Origin: Marinobacter persicus
Lineage (GTDB): Bacteria; Pseudomonadota; Gammaproteobacteria; Pseudomonadales; Oleiphilaceae
Assembly: GCF_002934325.1 (NCBI RefSeq)
Contig: NZ_PTIV01000015.1
Coordinates: 1-64,000 of the forward strand
Direction of reading: 5' to 3'
DNA: 64,000 nucleotides
Below the pieces are notes generated by a model. The model worked only from the letters and a program-made list of their open reading frames with translations. It had not been told where the DNA came from and made no database searches. This document shows, piece after piece, positions 47,080 through 54,459 of the stretch. The first letter of the stretch is position 1, and every line of letters starts with the position of its first letter. The translations under genes and the position numbers were made by a program.

Positions 47080-48714
47080 GTTGATCAGGTTATCGGTGGC
47101 GCTGTCGCTATCCGCCGAGGCCTGCGCACCGTCCGTCAGGCGGGGCAGAATCTCGTTACCAATCTGCTTGCCCAGCTCCACACCCCACTGATCAAAGCAG
47201 TCGATGTCCCAGATCACGCTCTGGACGAACGTGCGATGTTCGTAGAGGGCAATCAACGCGCCCAGCGTCTTGGGTGTAACCTTATCCATTAACAGGATGT
47301 TGCTTGGCTGGTTGCCGGGGATGACCTTATGGGGCGCCAGCGTTTCTGCCGCCGCCTCTTCCATGCCGCTGTCCAGTAACTCCTGTTTGGCTTCCGCCCG
47401 GGTCTTGCCCGCCATCATGGCGCGGGCCTGGCTCAGGCAGTTGGCAAACAGGTTGGCGTGGTGTTCGTTCACCGGGTTGTGGGACTGCAGCGGGATGATG
47501 AAATCCGCCGGTACCAGTCGGGTGCCCTGGTGAATCAGCTGGTGGTAGGCATGTTGTCCATTGGCGCCAACGCCACCCCAGAGGATCGGCCCGGTGGCGT
47601 AATCCACCGGCTGGCCCTGCTGGGTGACCCGCTTGCCATTACTTTCCATGTCCAGTTGCTGCAGGTGGTCGGGCAGGAACTGCAGGTACTCATCGTAGGG
47701 CAGCACGGCGTGGGTTTCGGCGCCCCAGAAGTTGTTGTACCAGACGCTGAGCAGGGCCATGAGTACCGGAAGGTTTTGCGCTGTGGGCGCCTCGGCAAAG
47801 TGTCGGTCCATGTCGTGGGCACCTTCCAGCAAGGCATGGAAGTGCTCCATCCCGAGCGTCAGCGCGATGGGCAGGCCGATGGCGGACCATAGCGAATAGC
47901 GGCCCCCCACCCAGTCCCACATGGGGAAGATGTTGTGTTCATCGATGCCAAAGTGTTTGGCGTCTTTGATGTTGGTGGTGACCGCGAGGAAGTGCCGGGC
48001 AATAGCTGCGACGTCGCCACCGTGAGTAAGGAACCACTCCCGTGCCACCAGGCTGTTGCTCAGGGTTTCCTGGGTGCGGAAGGATTTGGATTGCACCAGA
48101 AAAAGCGTGGTTTCCGGGTTCAGTTTCTTCAGGGTTTCCTGGATGTCGGTGCCGTCGATGTTGGCCACAAAGTGGCAGTTCATGCCTTCGCGGGCATAGG
48201 GCGCCAAGGCTTCGACCACCAGTTTGGGGCCCAGGAAAGAACCGCCAATGCCAATGCTGACAACGTCGGTAAAGGGCTTGTCGCTGTAGCCGGTTCGCTC
48301 ACCCTGGTGTACGGCTTTAACCAGCGTTTCCATGCGTTCCAGGGTGGCCTGGATTTCCGGCACCACATTCTGGCCGTTCACCCGTACCTCGGAGCCTGCA
48401 GGCTGGCGCAGGGCGGTATGCAGGGCCGGGCGGTTTTCGGTGGGATTGACGATGTCACCACGAAGCAGGGCTGCGCGACGCTCCGGCAGGCCGCAGGCGC
48501 CGGCCAGGGCGTCCAGTGCCTGGAGTACCTCATCGGTCAGGCGGTTGCGGGAGAAGTCCAGCGTCAGGCCTGCGGCGGATGCCAGGTAGCGCTGCGCACG
48601 CCGAGGGTCGCGGTCGAACAGGTCGCGCAGGTTTGTTTGCGCCAATTGGTCCCTGAGTGCGGTCAGCGCCCGCCACTCTGGCCGCTGGGTCAGCCCCTGA
48701 AGTGTGTGCGGCAT
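47053..48714 (-). CDS. pgi: Glucose-6-phosphate isomerase
   Basis: 553 residues, normal length. Interconverts glucose-6-P and fructose-6-P. Phosphate loop SIGIGGSFLGPK, FLVQSKSFRTQET, WVGGRYSLWSAIGLP (PGI signature 1 region) and GVELGKQIGNEI with the catalytic Lys near the C-terminus. Located beside panC, as in Pseudomonas. Confidence 0.97.
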   Translation of the reverse strand: MPHTLQGLTQRPEWRALTALRDQLAQTNLRDLFDRDPRRAQRYLASAAGLTLDFSRNRLTDEVLQALDALAGACGLPERRAALLRGDIVNPTENRPALHTALRQPAGSEVRVNGQNVVPEIQATLERMETLVKAVHQGERTGYSDKPFTDVVSIGIGGSFLGPKLVVEALAPYAREGMNCHFVANIDGTDIQETLKKLNPETTLFLVQSKSFRTQETLSNSLVAREWFLTHGGDVAAIARHFLAVTTNIKDAKHFGIDEHNIFPMWDWVGGRYSLWSAIGLPIALTLGMEHFHALLEGAHDMDRHFAEAPTAQNLPVLMALLSVWYNNFWGAETHAVLPYDEYLQFLPDHLQQLDMESNGKRVTQQGQPVDYATGPILWGGVGANGQHAYHQLIHQGTRLVPADFIIPLQSHNPVNEHHANLFANCLSQARAMMAGKTRAEAKQELLDSGMEEAAAETLAPHKVIPGNQPSNILLMDKVTPKTLGALIALYEHRTFVQSVIWDIDCFDQWGVELGKQIGNEILPRLTDGAQASADSDSATDNLINLFRAANRP

Positions 48715-48736
48715 CAGCGTGTCCTTTTTATGATTG

Positions 48737-49585
48737 TCAGCGGCTGAGGGAAAGGTTGTCGATCAGCCGGGTGGTGCCCAGGAAAGCGGCAACCAGCAGC
48801 GTCAGTTCCCGGTCTTCGTCGGTAGCCGGCTTGAGAGTCTGGCTGCTGACAATGTTGAAGTAGTCAGGGCGCAAACCCGCTTCCGCCAGCACGTTCTGTG
48901 CTTCCTGCTCCAGTGCCTGAAAATCGGACCGGCCCTGTTGCAGTTGTTCCGCCACCCGGTTCAGTGTCTGGAAGACGATGGGGGCGGTCGCCCGCTCTTC
49001 TTCCGACAGGTAACCGTTGCGAGAGCTCTTGGCCAGGCCGTCTTCTTCACGCACGGTAGGCGCACCCACCACATTGACGGGGATCATCAGGTCGCGGACC
49101 ATTTTCTTGATCACCGCCAGTTGCTGGAAGTCCTTCTCGCCAAACACGGCCACATCGGGCTGGACCATGTTGAAGAGCATGGCCACCACCGTTGCCACCC
49201 CTTCAAAATGCCCGGGGCGGCTGGCACCGCAATGCCCTTCACTCACTTCCGGCACCAGTACTTTGGTCTGGCGGGCCATACCTTCAGGATAGACCTCGTC
49301 CACAGACGGCGCGAATACCAGGGTGTTGCCGGCTTCGGCCAGCTTGTCCTGATCTTCCTGGAGGGTCCGGGGGTACTTGTCCAGGTCTTCGTTGGCGCCG
49401 AACTGCATGGGGTTCACGAAGATGCTGGTGACCACAATATCCGCCGCCTCGCTGGCTTTGCGCACCAGCGAAATGTGGCCTTCGTGCAGGTTACCCATGG
49501 TAGGCACCAGGCCAATGGTTTTGCCCTGCTGGCGATAATTACGCAGGATCGAACGCAGTTCTTTCAGGGAATGTACGGTTCTCAT
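48737..49585 (-). CDS. panC: Pantothenate synthetase
   Basis: 282 residues. Joins pantoate and beta-alanine using [21 protein letters not shown] carries the HIGH-like motif, [16 protein letters not shown] the KxD motif, and [12 protein letters not shown] the KMSKS-equivalent loop. Overlaps panB by 4 bp in a panB-panC operon. Confidence 0.97.
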   Translation of the reverse strand: MRTVHSLKELRSILRNYRQQGKTIGLVPTMGNLHEGHISLVRKASEAADIVVTSIFVNPMQFGANEDLDKYPRTLQEDQDKLAEAGNTLVFAPSVDEVYPEGMARQTKVLVPEVSEGHCGASRPGHFEGVATVVAMLFNMVQPDVAVFGEKDFQQLAVIKKMVRDLMIPVNVVGAPTVREEDGLAKSSRNGYLSEEERATAPIVFQTLNRVAEQLQQGRSDFQALEQEAQNVLAEAGLRPDYFNIVSSQTLKPATDEDRELTLLVAAFLGTTRLIDNLSLSR

Positions 49586-50376
49586 GCCTTGAACGTATGC
49601 TCCTCAGCGGGGAATGAGCGCGCTTTCACGGCTTGGGCATAGGCGGCGATGGCCTCCGGAATGGAAGCGGTCTCCGCCAGGAAATTCTTCACAAAACGTG
49701 GCTTACGGCCCGGGGTCAGACCCAGCATGTCGTAAACCACCAGGACCTGGCCATCGGTGTCGGAGCCGGCGCCAATGCCAATCACCGGGGCTTTTACAGC
49801 CTGGGTGATGCGGGCGGCCAGGGGCGCCGGCACGCACTCGAGCAGGATAACGTCGGCCCCGGCGGCTTCGAGCTCGCAGGCGTGTTCGATCATCGCCTCG
49901 GCGGCTTTTTCATCCCGGCCCTGGACCTTGTAGCCGCCAAACTTGTTCACGAACTGGGGCGTCAGGCCCAGGTGGGCGCATACTGGCACGCCGCGTTCGC
50001 TCAGGGCTTCGATGGTGTCCCGCATCCAGTCGGTGCCTTCGAGCTTGACCATGTGAGCGCCGGCACGCATCAGTTCGGCGGCGTTGTCCAGCGCGTCGGC
50101 CACCGTGCCGTACGACATGAACGGCATGTCGGCCATGATCAGCGAGCCCTTGTTACCCTGGGCCACACAGCGGGTGTGGTAGACCATGTCGTCCATGGTG
50201 ACCGGGATGGTGCTGTCCTGGCCCTGTAGAACCATGCCCAGTGAGTCACCAATCAGGATTACATCGACGCCCGCTTCACTGACTACCTGGGCGAACGTGG
50301 AGTCGTAGGAGGTGAGGGCGGAAAAGGCTTCGCCCTTCTGTTTGTATTCCCGCAGGGTATTGATGGTAACTGCCAT
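49582..50376 (-). CDS. panB: 3-methyl-2-oxobutanoate hydroxymethyltransferase
   Basis: 264 residues. First committed step of pantothenate synthesis. [31 protein letters not shown] holds the first metal Asp, followed by MPFMSYG, VKLEG, GLTPQ and ECVP with the catalytic Glu. TIM barrel of normal length. Upstream of panC. Confidence 0.97.
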   Translation of the reverse strand: MAVTINTLREYKQKGEAFSALTSYDSTFAQVVSEAGVDVILIGDSLGMVLQGQDSTIPVTMDDMVYHTRCVAQGNKGSLIMADMPFMSYGTVADALDNAAELMRAGAHMVKLEGTDWMRDTIEALSERGVPVCAHLGLTPQFVNKFGGYKVQGRDEKAAEAMIEHACELEAAGADVILLECVPAPLAARITQAVKAPVIGIGAGSDTDGQVLVVYDMLGLTPGRKPRFVKNFLAETASIPEAIAAYAQAVKARSFPAEEHTFKA

Positions 50377-50498
50377 AAGATCCTTGCCTTTTGGGTGGAT
50401 GGGCCGTCAGCAGCCGGGGTTGCCGGCGTTTTAAAGTTCTCTAGATTAATACCCGGTCTGGGCGGAAACAAGAGCATGGCTGTGGCACGACGGCCTGT

Positions 50499-50996
50499 TC
50501 AGTTACGCGCCAGGGGCGGTAGTTTGCGCAAGCCGTTGTCCGGACACTGCAGGCGCAATTCTCGGATGGCCTGCCCGCATGGCAGGGTAATATCCGGGGC
50601 CAGGTCCAGCAGCGGCTGCAGGGCAAAATCCCGGTTGGCCAGCTCAGCATGGGGTACGGTCAGGCGTTCATCCTGGATGCAGTCATTGCCGAACACCAGG
50701 ATGTCCAGATCCAGGGTGCGCGGTCCCCAATGCTGGAGGCGTTCCCGGCCATGGGCCTGTTCGATGTGTTGCAGGTGGTCCAGCAACTGGTGGGCCGTCA
50801 ATGTGGTGACAAGGTGGACGGCGCCGTTGATAAAGTCCGGCTGGTCCTGCGGGCCCACGGGCCGGCTGGCGTAGAACGGCGACTGCGCCACCAGGGTGGT
50901 TTGAGGCAGCATGGCCAGCTCGCTGATGGCCCGGGCGAGTTGTTCGGCTGGGTCCGCCAGATTACTGCCCAGGCCAATGTAGGCGTCAGTGCTCAT
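50499..50996 (-). CDS. folK: HPPK-type pyrophosphokinase, copy 2 (with pcnB)
   Basis: 165 residues. YIGLGSNLADPAEQL, FYASRPVGPQDQPDFINGAV and WGPRTLDLDILVFGND keep all catalytic motifs. This is the canonical FolK position in the pcnB-folK-panB-panC run; it overlaps pcnB by 4 bp. The genome therefore encodes two HPPK-like proteins (see 46555-47079). Confidence 0.96.
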   Translation of the reverse strand: MSTDAYIGLGSNLADPAEQLARAISELAMLPQTTLVAQSPFYASRPVGPQDQPDFINGAVHLVTTLTAHQLLDHLQHIEQAHGRERLQHWGPRTLDLDILVFGNDCIQDERLTVPHAELANRDFALQPLLDLAPDITLPCGQAIRELRLQCPDNGLRKLPPLARN

Positions 50997-52360
50997 TGCT
51001 GCGGCCGTTTATGGGATGGCTTGCGTTTCTTGCGTTTCTTGCGCGGGGCACTGGTGCCCAGCTGGGCGATCATTTTGGACTGCCCGGATTCGTCGGCATT
51101 CTGGAAGTCTGTCCACCACTGGCCGAGGCCGGGTTCAATTTCACCAGCTGATTCGCGTACCAGCAGGAAATCGTAGGCGGCGCGGAAACGTGGGTGGGTG
51201 AGGGTACCGAACGCGCGCTTGCCCTGACGCCGTGGCAGTCGCATCTGGAGCTCCCAGATTTCCTTCATGGGTCCGGAGAAGCGCTTGGGAATGGCGGTGG
51301 AGTGCACCTGCTCGCCAATCACGCGGGCGATAGCGCCATGTAGTGCCGGTTGTACCGGGTCGCCGTGATCCTGTCGCCGGCGCCATTCCGCCTGGAGGGC
51401 AGGCCATAGCATGGCGGCGAACATGAAGTAGGGGGTAACGGATTTGCCGCGGGCAATGCGGGCATCGGTATTGCGAAGGGCCTGGCGGATCAATTCATCC
51501 GATTCGCCGGCATCAATGGCCGCAGCGGTTTCCGGGAACAGTGGCGCCAGCAGATTGTATTCCCGTAGCAGGTCATAAGTAACCTCCCCATGCCCGGCAG
51601 AGAGGAGTTTCAGCACCTCATCAAACAGTCGGGCCGGGGGGATGTTTGTCAGCAGCGGCGCCATCTCCCGGATCGGTGCCCGGGTTTCCGGTTCGATTTC
51701 AAAGCCCAGTTTGCCGGCGAATCGAATCGCCCTGAGCATGCGCACCGGGTCTTCCCGATAACGGGTTTCCGGGTCGCCAATCAGACGAATCAAGCCGTTT
51801 TTAAGGTCCTGCACGCCGTTGGCGTAATCGATAACGGTGAAGTCTCGAATGCAGTAGTACAGCGCATTGATGGTGAAATCACGACGCAGCGCATCCTCTT
51901 CCTGGGAGCCGTAGACGTTATCGCGCAGTAACTGGCCGTGTTCCGAAGTTTTGTGCTCATGGTCGCCGACTTCGTCCTCCACGTCCTTGGCATTGCCCCG
52001 GAAGGTGGTTACTTCAATCACCTCCCGACCAAAAATGACATGCACAATTCGGAACCGGCGGCCAATCAGGCGGGAGTTGCGGAACAGGTCGTGCACTTCT
52101 TCGGGGGTGGCGTTGGTGGCAATGTCAAAGTCCTTGGGCTTGCCGCCCAGAAGGATGTCCCGCACGCCGCCACCGACCAGGTAGGCTTCATACCCGGCTT
52201 TATTGAGGCGATGCAGCACTTTTTTGGCCGGCTCGCTGATCATCGAGCGAGAGACATTGTGCTGATCTCGCGGGATCTCCTGCCGCTGGTATTGTCTGGC
52301 TTTCTTCTTACCGTTACCGGGCATGAATGAGCGGATTCTTTCTACAAGTCGATTTGGCAT
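50993..52360 (-). CDS. pcnB: Poly(A) polymerase I
   Basis: 455 residues. Adds poly(A) tails that promote RNA decay. Class II nucleotidyltransferase head: VGGGVRDILLGGKPKDFDIATNATPEEV with the catalytic DxD (about 78-80), GRRFRIVHVIFG, RDFTINALYY, and RYREDPVRMLRAIRFAGKLGF. The Lys/Arg-rich C-terminus (RKKRKKRKPSHKRP) and an N-terminal basic extension are typical. Located downstream of the CrcZ-like RNA, as in Pseudomonas. Confidence 0.96.
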   Translation of the reverse strand: MPNRLVERIRSFMPGNGKKKARQYQRQEIPRDQHNVSRSMISEPAKKVLHRLNKAGYEAYLVGGGVRDILLGGKPKDFDIATNATPEEVHDLFRNSRLIGRRFRIVHVIFGREVIEVTTFRGNAKDVEDEVGDHEHKTSEHGQLLRDNVYGSQEEDALRRDFTINALYYCIRDFTVIDYANGVQDLKNGLIRLIGDPETRYREDPVRMLRAIRFAGKLGFEIEPETRAPIREMAPLLTNIPPARLFDEVLKLLSAGHGEVTYDLLREYNLLAPLFPETAAAIDAGESDELIRQALRNTDARIARGKSVTPYFMFAAMLWPALQAEWRRRQDHGDPVQPALHGAIARVIGEQVHSTAIPKRFSGPMKEIWELQMRLPRRQGKRAFGTLTHPRFRAAYDFLLVRESAGEIEPGLGQWWTDFQNADESGQSKMIAQLGTSAPRKKRKKRKPSHKRPQQ

Positions 52361-52483
52361 GGAAGTCCGTGATTGCTCTGAGCAAAACGGGAAGTTTACC
52401 GGTTTGGACAGGATTTGCCCATGTCTGGAAGGTTTCGGTCACGGAATCGGGCGCCATGGGCGGGAAAATGGAAGGGCCAATAA

Positions 52484-52859
52484 TTAAAAGGCGGGTCCGC
52501 TTTCGCGAACCCGCCCTGAAATGGTTGCCGATCTGCATTGTTCTTGTTTTTGCCGGGCTTTTTGTTGTTGTTCCCGTTATTTGCCCTTTTCGGGCATTAA
52601 GCAGTGCAAACGGAAAGCTTTGAATACGCAGAGTGGTCAGTAGCAGGGTGCAAGCTGAGGATTAATGTAGCGCTGCCTTCAGGCATTTATTTTTCTCTAC
52701 ACTGTCCACTTGCAACCGCCGTGGGATCACTAAAAAGCATAGTACCCAAAACGCTCAGTTCGCTTACGCCCTATTTTTGTTTTTGTTACCGGGCGCTCGG
52801 TGCAGCTTTTTGTTTTTATTGTGTCGCTGCGTTGTCACTTTTGTTTTTGTTGTTGTGCG
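52484..52859 (-). ncRNA. crcZ: CrcZ-like small RNA, Hfq/Crc sponge
   Basis: Lies between cbrB and pcnB, the position of crcZ in Pseudomonas. Five A-rich motifs on the minus strand fit the AANAANAA target of Hfq/Crc: at 52541-52552, 52559-52572, 52772-52787, 52807-52821 and 52839-52857 (for example AACAACAACAAAAA). It starts about 12 bases after a sigma-54 box and ends in a terminator (52486-52515), giving about 375 nt; Pseudomonas CrcZ is near 400 nt. By analogy it titrates Hfq/Crc from catabolic mRNAs when CbrAB is active. Exact ends are estimated. Confidence 0.8.
52486..52515 (-). terminator. Terminator of the CrcZ-like RNA
   Basis: Stem GGCGGGTCCGC / GCGAACCCGCC (52490-52500, 52505-52515), one mismatch, TTTC loop; the minus strand continues TTTTAATTATT. 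Confidence 0.8.
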
Positions 52860-52869
52860 CTTAATCGTC

Positions 52870-52885
52870 TGCAGAGCGTGTGCCA
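52870..52885 (-). promoter_or_regulatory. Sigma-54 promoter of the CrcZ-like RNA
   Basis: Minus strand TGGCACACGCTCTGCA: a complete -24 TGGCAC and a -12 CTGCA, with GG and GC exactly 10 bases apart. Predicted start at about 52859. Confidence 0.8.
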
Positions 52886-52936
52886 GTTTTTGTAAATCGT
52901 TAAAAATCAGTGAGTTAATATTTTTGTGGAGGTAAG

Positions 52937-53020
52937 TGTTACCCCGTATACGAGGGGATGTGTTACTGGCGGGCCGGTGTTACCGGAGGAGTTGTTACCG
53001 TGAGGAACAGGCAGGTAACA
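52937..53020. promoter_or_regulatory. Repeated TGTTAC/GTAACA sites, probable CbrB enhancer
   Basis: TGTTAC occurs at 52937, 52961, 52978 and 52993, and its inverse GTAACA at 53015-53020. All lie 50-150 bp upstream of the sigma-54 box, the right range for a bacterial enhancer-binding protein. Pseudomonas CbrB sites are described as TGTTAC-type inverted repeats, so CbrB binding is a strong inference. Confidence 0.65.
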
Positions 53021-53039
53021 GTGGGCGGGAGCCGTCTGG

Positions 53040-54452
53040 TCAGCTCCCGCTATTGCCTGATGTTTTTTTTCGAGGAATACCGAGCCGCTGCCGGCGTTCC
53101 CAGAGCGATTTCCGGCTGATGCCCAGTTTGTGGGCCAATTCGGTTTCGCTCATCCGGTCCTGGTTCTCCAGGACGTAGTGCTGGAAATAATCTTCCAGTG
53201 ACAGGTCGTTTGCCGGTTCCGGGGTGGCTGGCGACGTGGCTTCGTTGCCACCTTCGACGAGAGTTTCCGGAATAAACTCGTCGTCCGGTTCGCTGTCCAG
53301 ATCCAGGACGGCCGGGGTGATGACATCGCTGTCTGCCAGGATGGAGGCCCGTTCAATGGCATTTTCCAGCTCCCGCACGTTGCCTGGCCAGGGGTAACGT
53401 TCCAGCAGTTGCATGGCTTCCGGGCTGAGGTTGAGTGTGGGCCGCTCCAGTTTGTCGGCCTGTTGTTGCAGGAAGCGCTGTGCCAGGCCAAGGATGTCGG
53501 CCCGCCGCTCACGCAGTGGCGGGATGCGAATCTGCATCACATTCAGTCGGTAATAGAGGTCTTCCCGGAACTCGCCGGTGCGGGTCATGGCCTTCAGGTT
53601 GCGGTGGGTGGCCGCAATCATGCGCACATTCACCTTCCGGCTCTGGGTGGAGCCGACCCGGCGAATCTCGCTTTCCTGCAATACCCGCAGCAGGCGCGCC
53701 TGGGCTTCGGCAGGGAGCTCACCGATCTCGTCCAGGAACAGGCTGCCGCCATCGGCGGCTTCAATCAGCCCGGTGCGGGCCGATACGGCACCGGTGAACG
53801 AGCCTTTCTCATGGCCGAACAGTTCCGACTCGATCAGGCTCTCCGGAATGGCCGCGCAGTTCACCGAGATTAACGGTTTGTTTGCCCTGGGGCTGAGCAG
53901 GTGCAGGGCGCGTGCGGCCAGTTCTTTCCCGGTTCCGGATTCGCCCTGAATGAGTACCGTGGATTCGGTCGGTGCCACCTTGCGAATCAGGGTGAAGACT
54001 TTCTGCATGGCTTCGCATTGGCCATACATGATGCCCGACGGGTCGTTCTGCTGGCTGTTCGCCGCGCCGGTATTGCTGGTTTCGGTTGCGGCCGGAGTGT
54101 CTCCGGTCTTGCGCGCGAGGATGCTTTCCACCGCCGCCAGCATTTCGTCGTGGTCAAACGGCTTGGCGATGTAATCCACCGCACCCATCTTCATGGAATC
54201 GACCGCCGAGCGCAGGCTGGCGTAACTTGTCATGATCAGTACGGGGGTGTTGGGAGCCCGGTTGATCATTTCCGTACCGGCGGCGCCCGGTAGTCGCAGG
54301 TCGGTGATGATCAGGTCAAAGTTTTCCGGTTCCTGCTCTTCCGCAGCTTCCACTGAGACGGCGTCAGCGACCTCATAACCGGCATGTTGCAGCAGTTTGC
54401 GCACGGCTGAGCGAATGATGTCTTCGTCTTCAACAATCAGAATGCGGGGCAT
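53040..54452 (-). CDS. cbrB: Sigma-54-dependent response regulator CbrB
   Basis: 470 residues in three parts. Receiver (acceptor Asp51, Lys97), AAA+ domain with Walker A GESGTGKE (170-177), sigma-54 loop written GSFTGA (217-222, Ser for the usual Ala) and Walker B SLFLDEIG, then a Fis-type helix-turn-helix (ETELAHKLGISRKSLWERRQRLGI). NtrC family. Paired with CbrA directly upstream and followed by its likely main target, the CrcZ-like RNA. Controls carbon/nitrogen balance in Pseudomonas. Confidence 0.95.
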   Translation of the reverse strand: MPRILIVEDEDIIRSAVRKLLQHAGYEVADAVSVEAAEEQEPENFDLIITDLRLPGAAGTEMINRAPNTPVLIMTSYASLRSAVDSMKMGAVDYIAKPFDHDEMLAAVESILARKTGDTPAATETSNTGAANSQQNDPSGIMYGQCEAMQKVFTLIRKVAPTESTVLIQGESGTGKELAARALHLLSPRANKPLISVNCAAIPESLIESELFGHEKGSFTGAVSARTGLIEAADGGSLFLDEIGELPAEAQARLLRVLQESEIRRVGSTQSRKVNVRMIAATHRNLKAMTRTGEFREDLYYRLNVMQIRIPPLRERRADILGLAQRFLQQQADKLERPTLNLSPEAMQLLERYPWPGNVRELENAIERASILADSDVITPAVLDLDSEPDDEFIPETLVEGGNEATSPATPEPANDLSLEDYFQHYVLENQDRMSETELAHKLGISRKSLWERRQRLGIPRKKTSGNSGS

Positions 54453-54459
54453 AGGGCGT

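Noticed and set aside
52937-53020. Regular GTTAC spacing considered as a repeat array
   Set aside because: Units are 6 bases with irregular spacing and a mixed orientation, which fits activator sites rather than a CRISPR or satellite.
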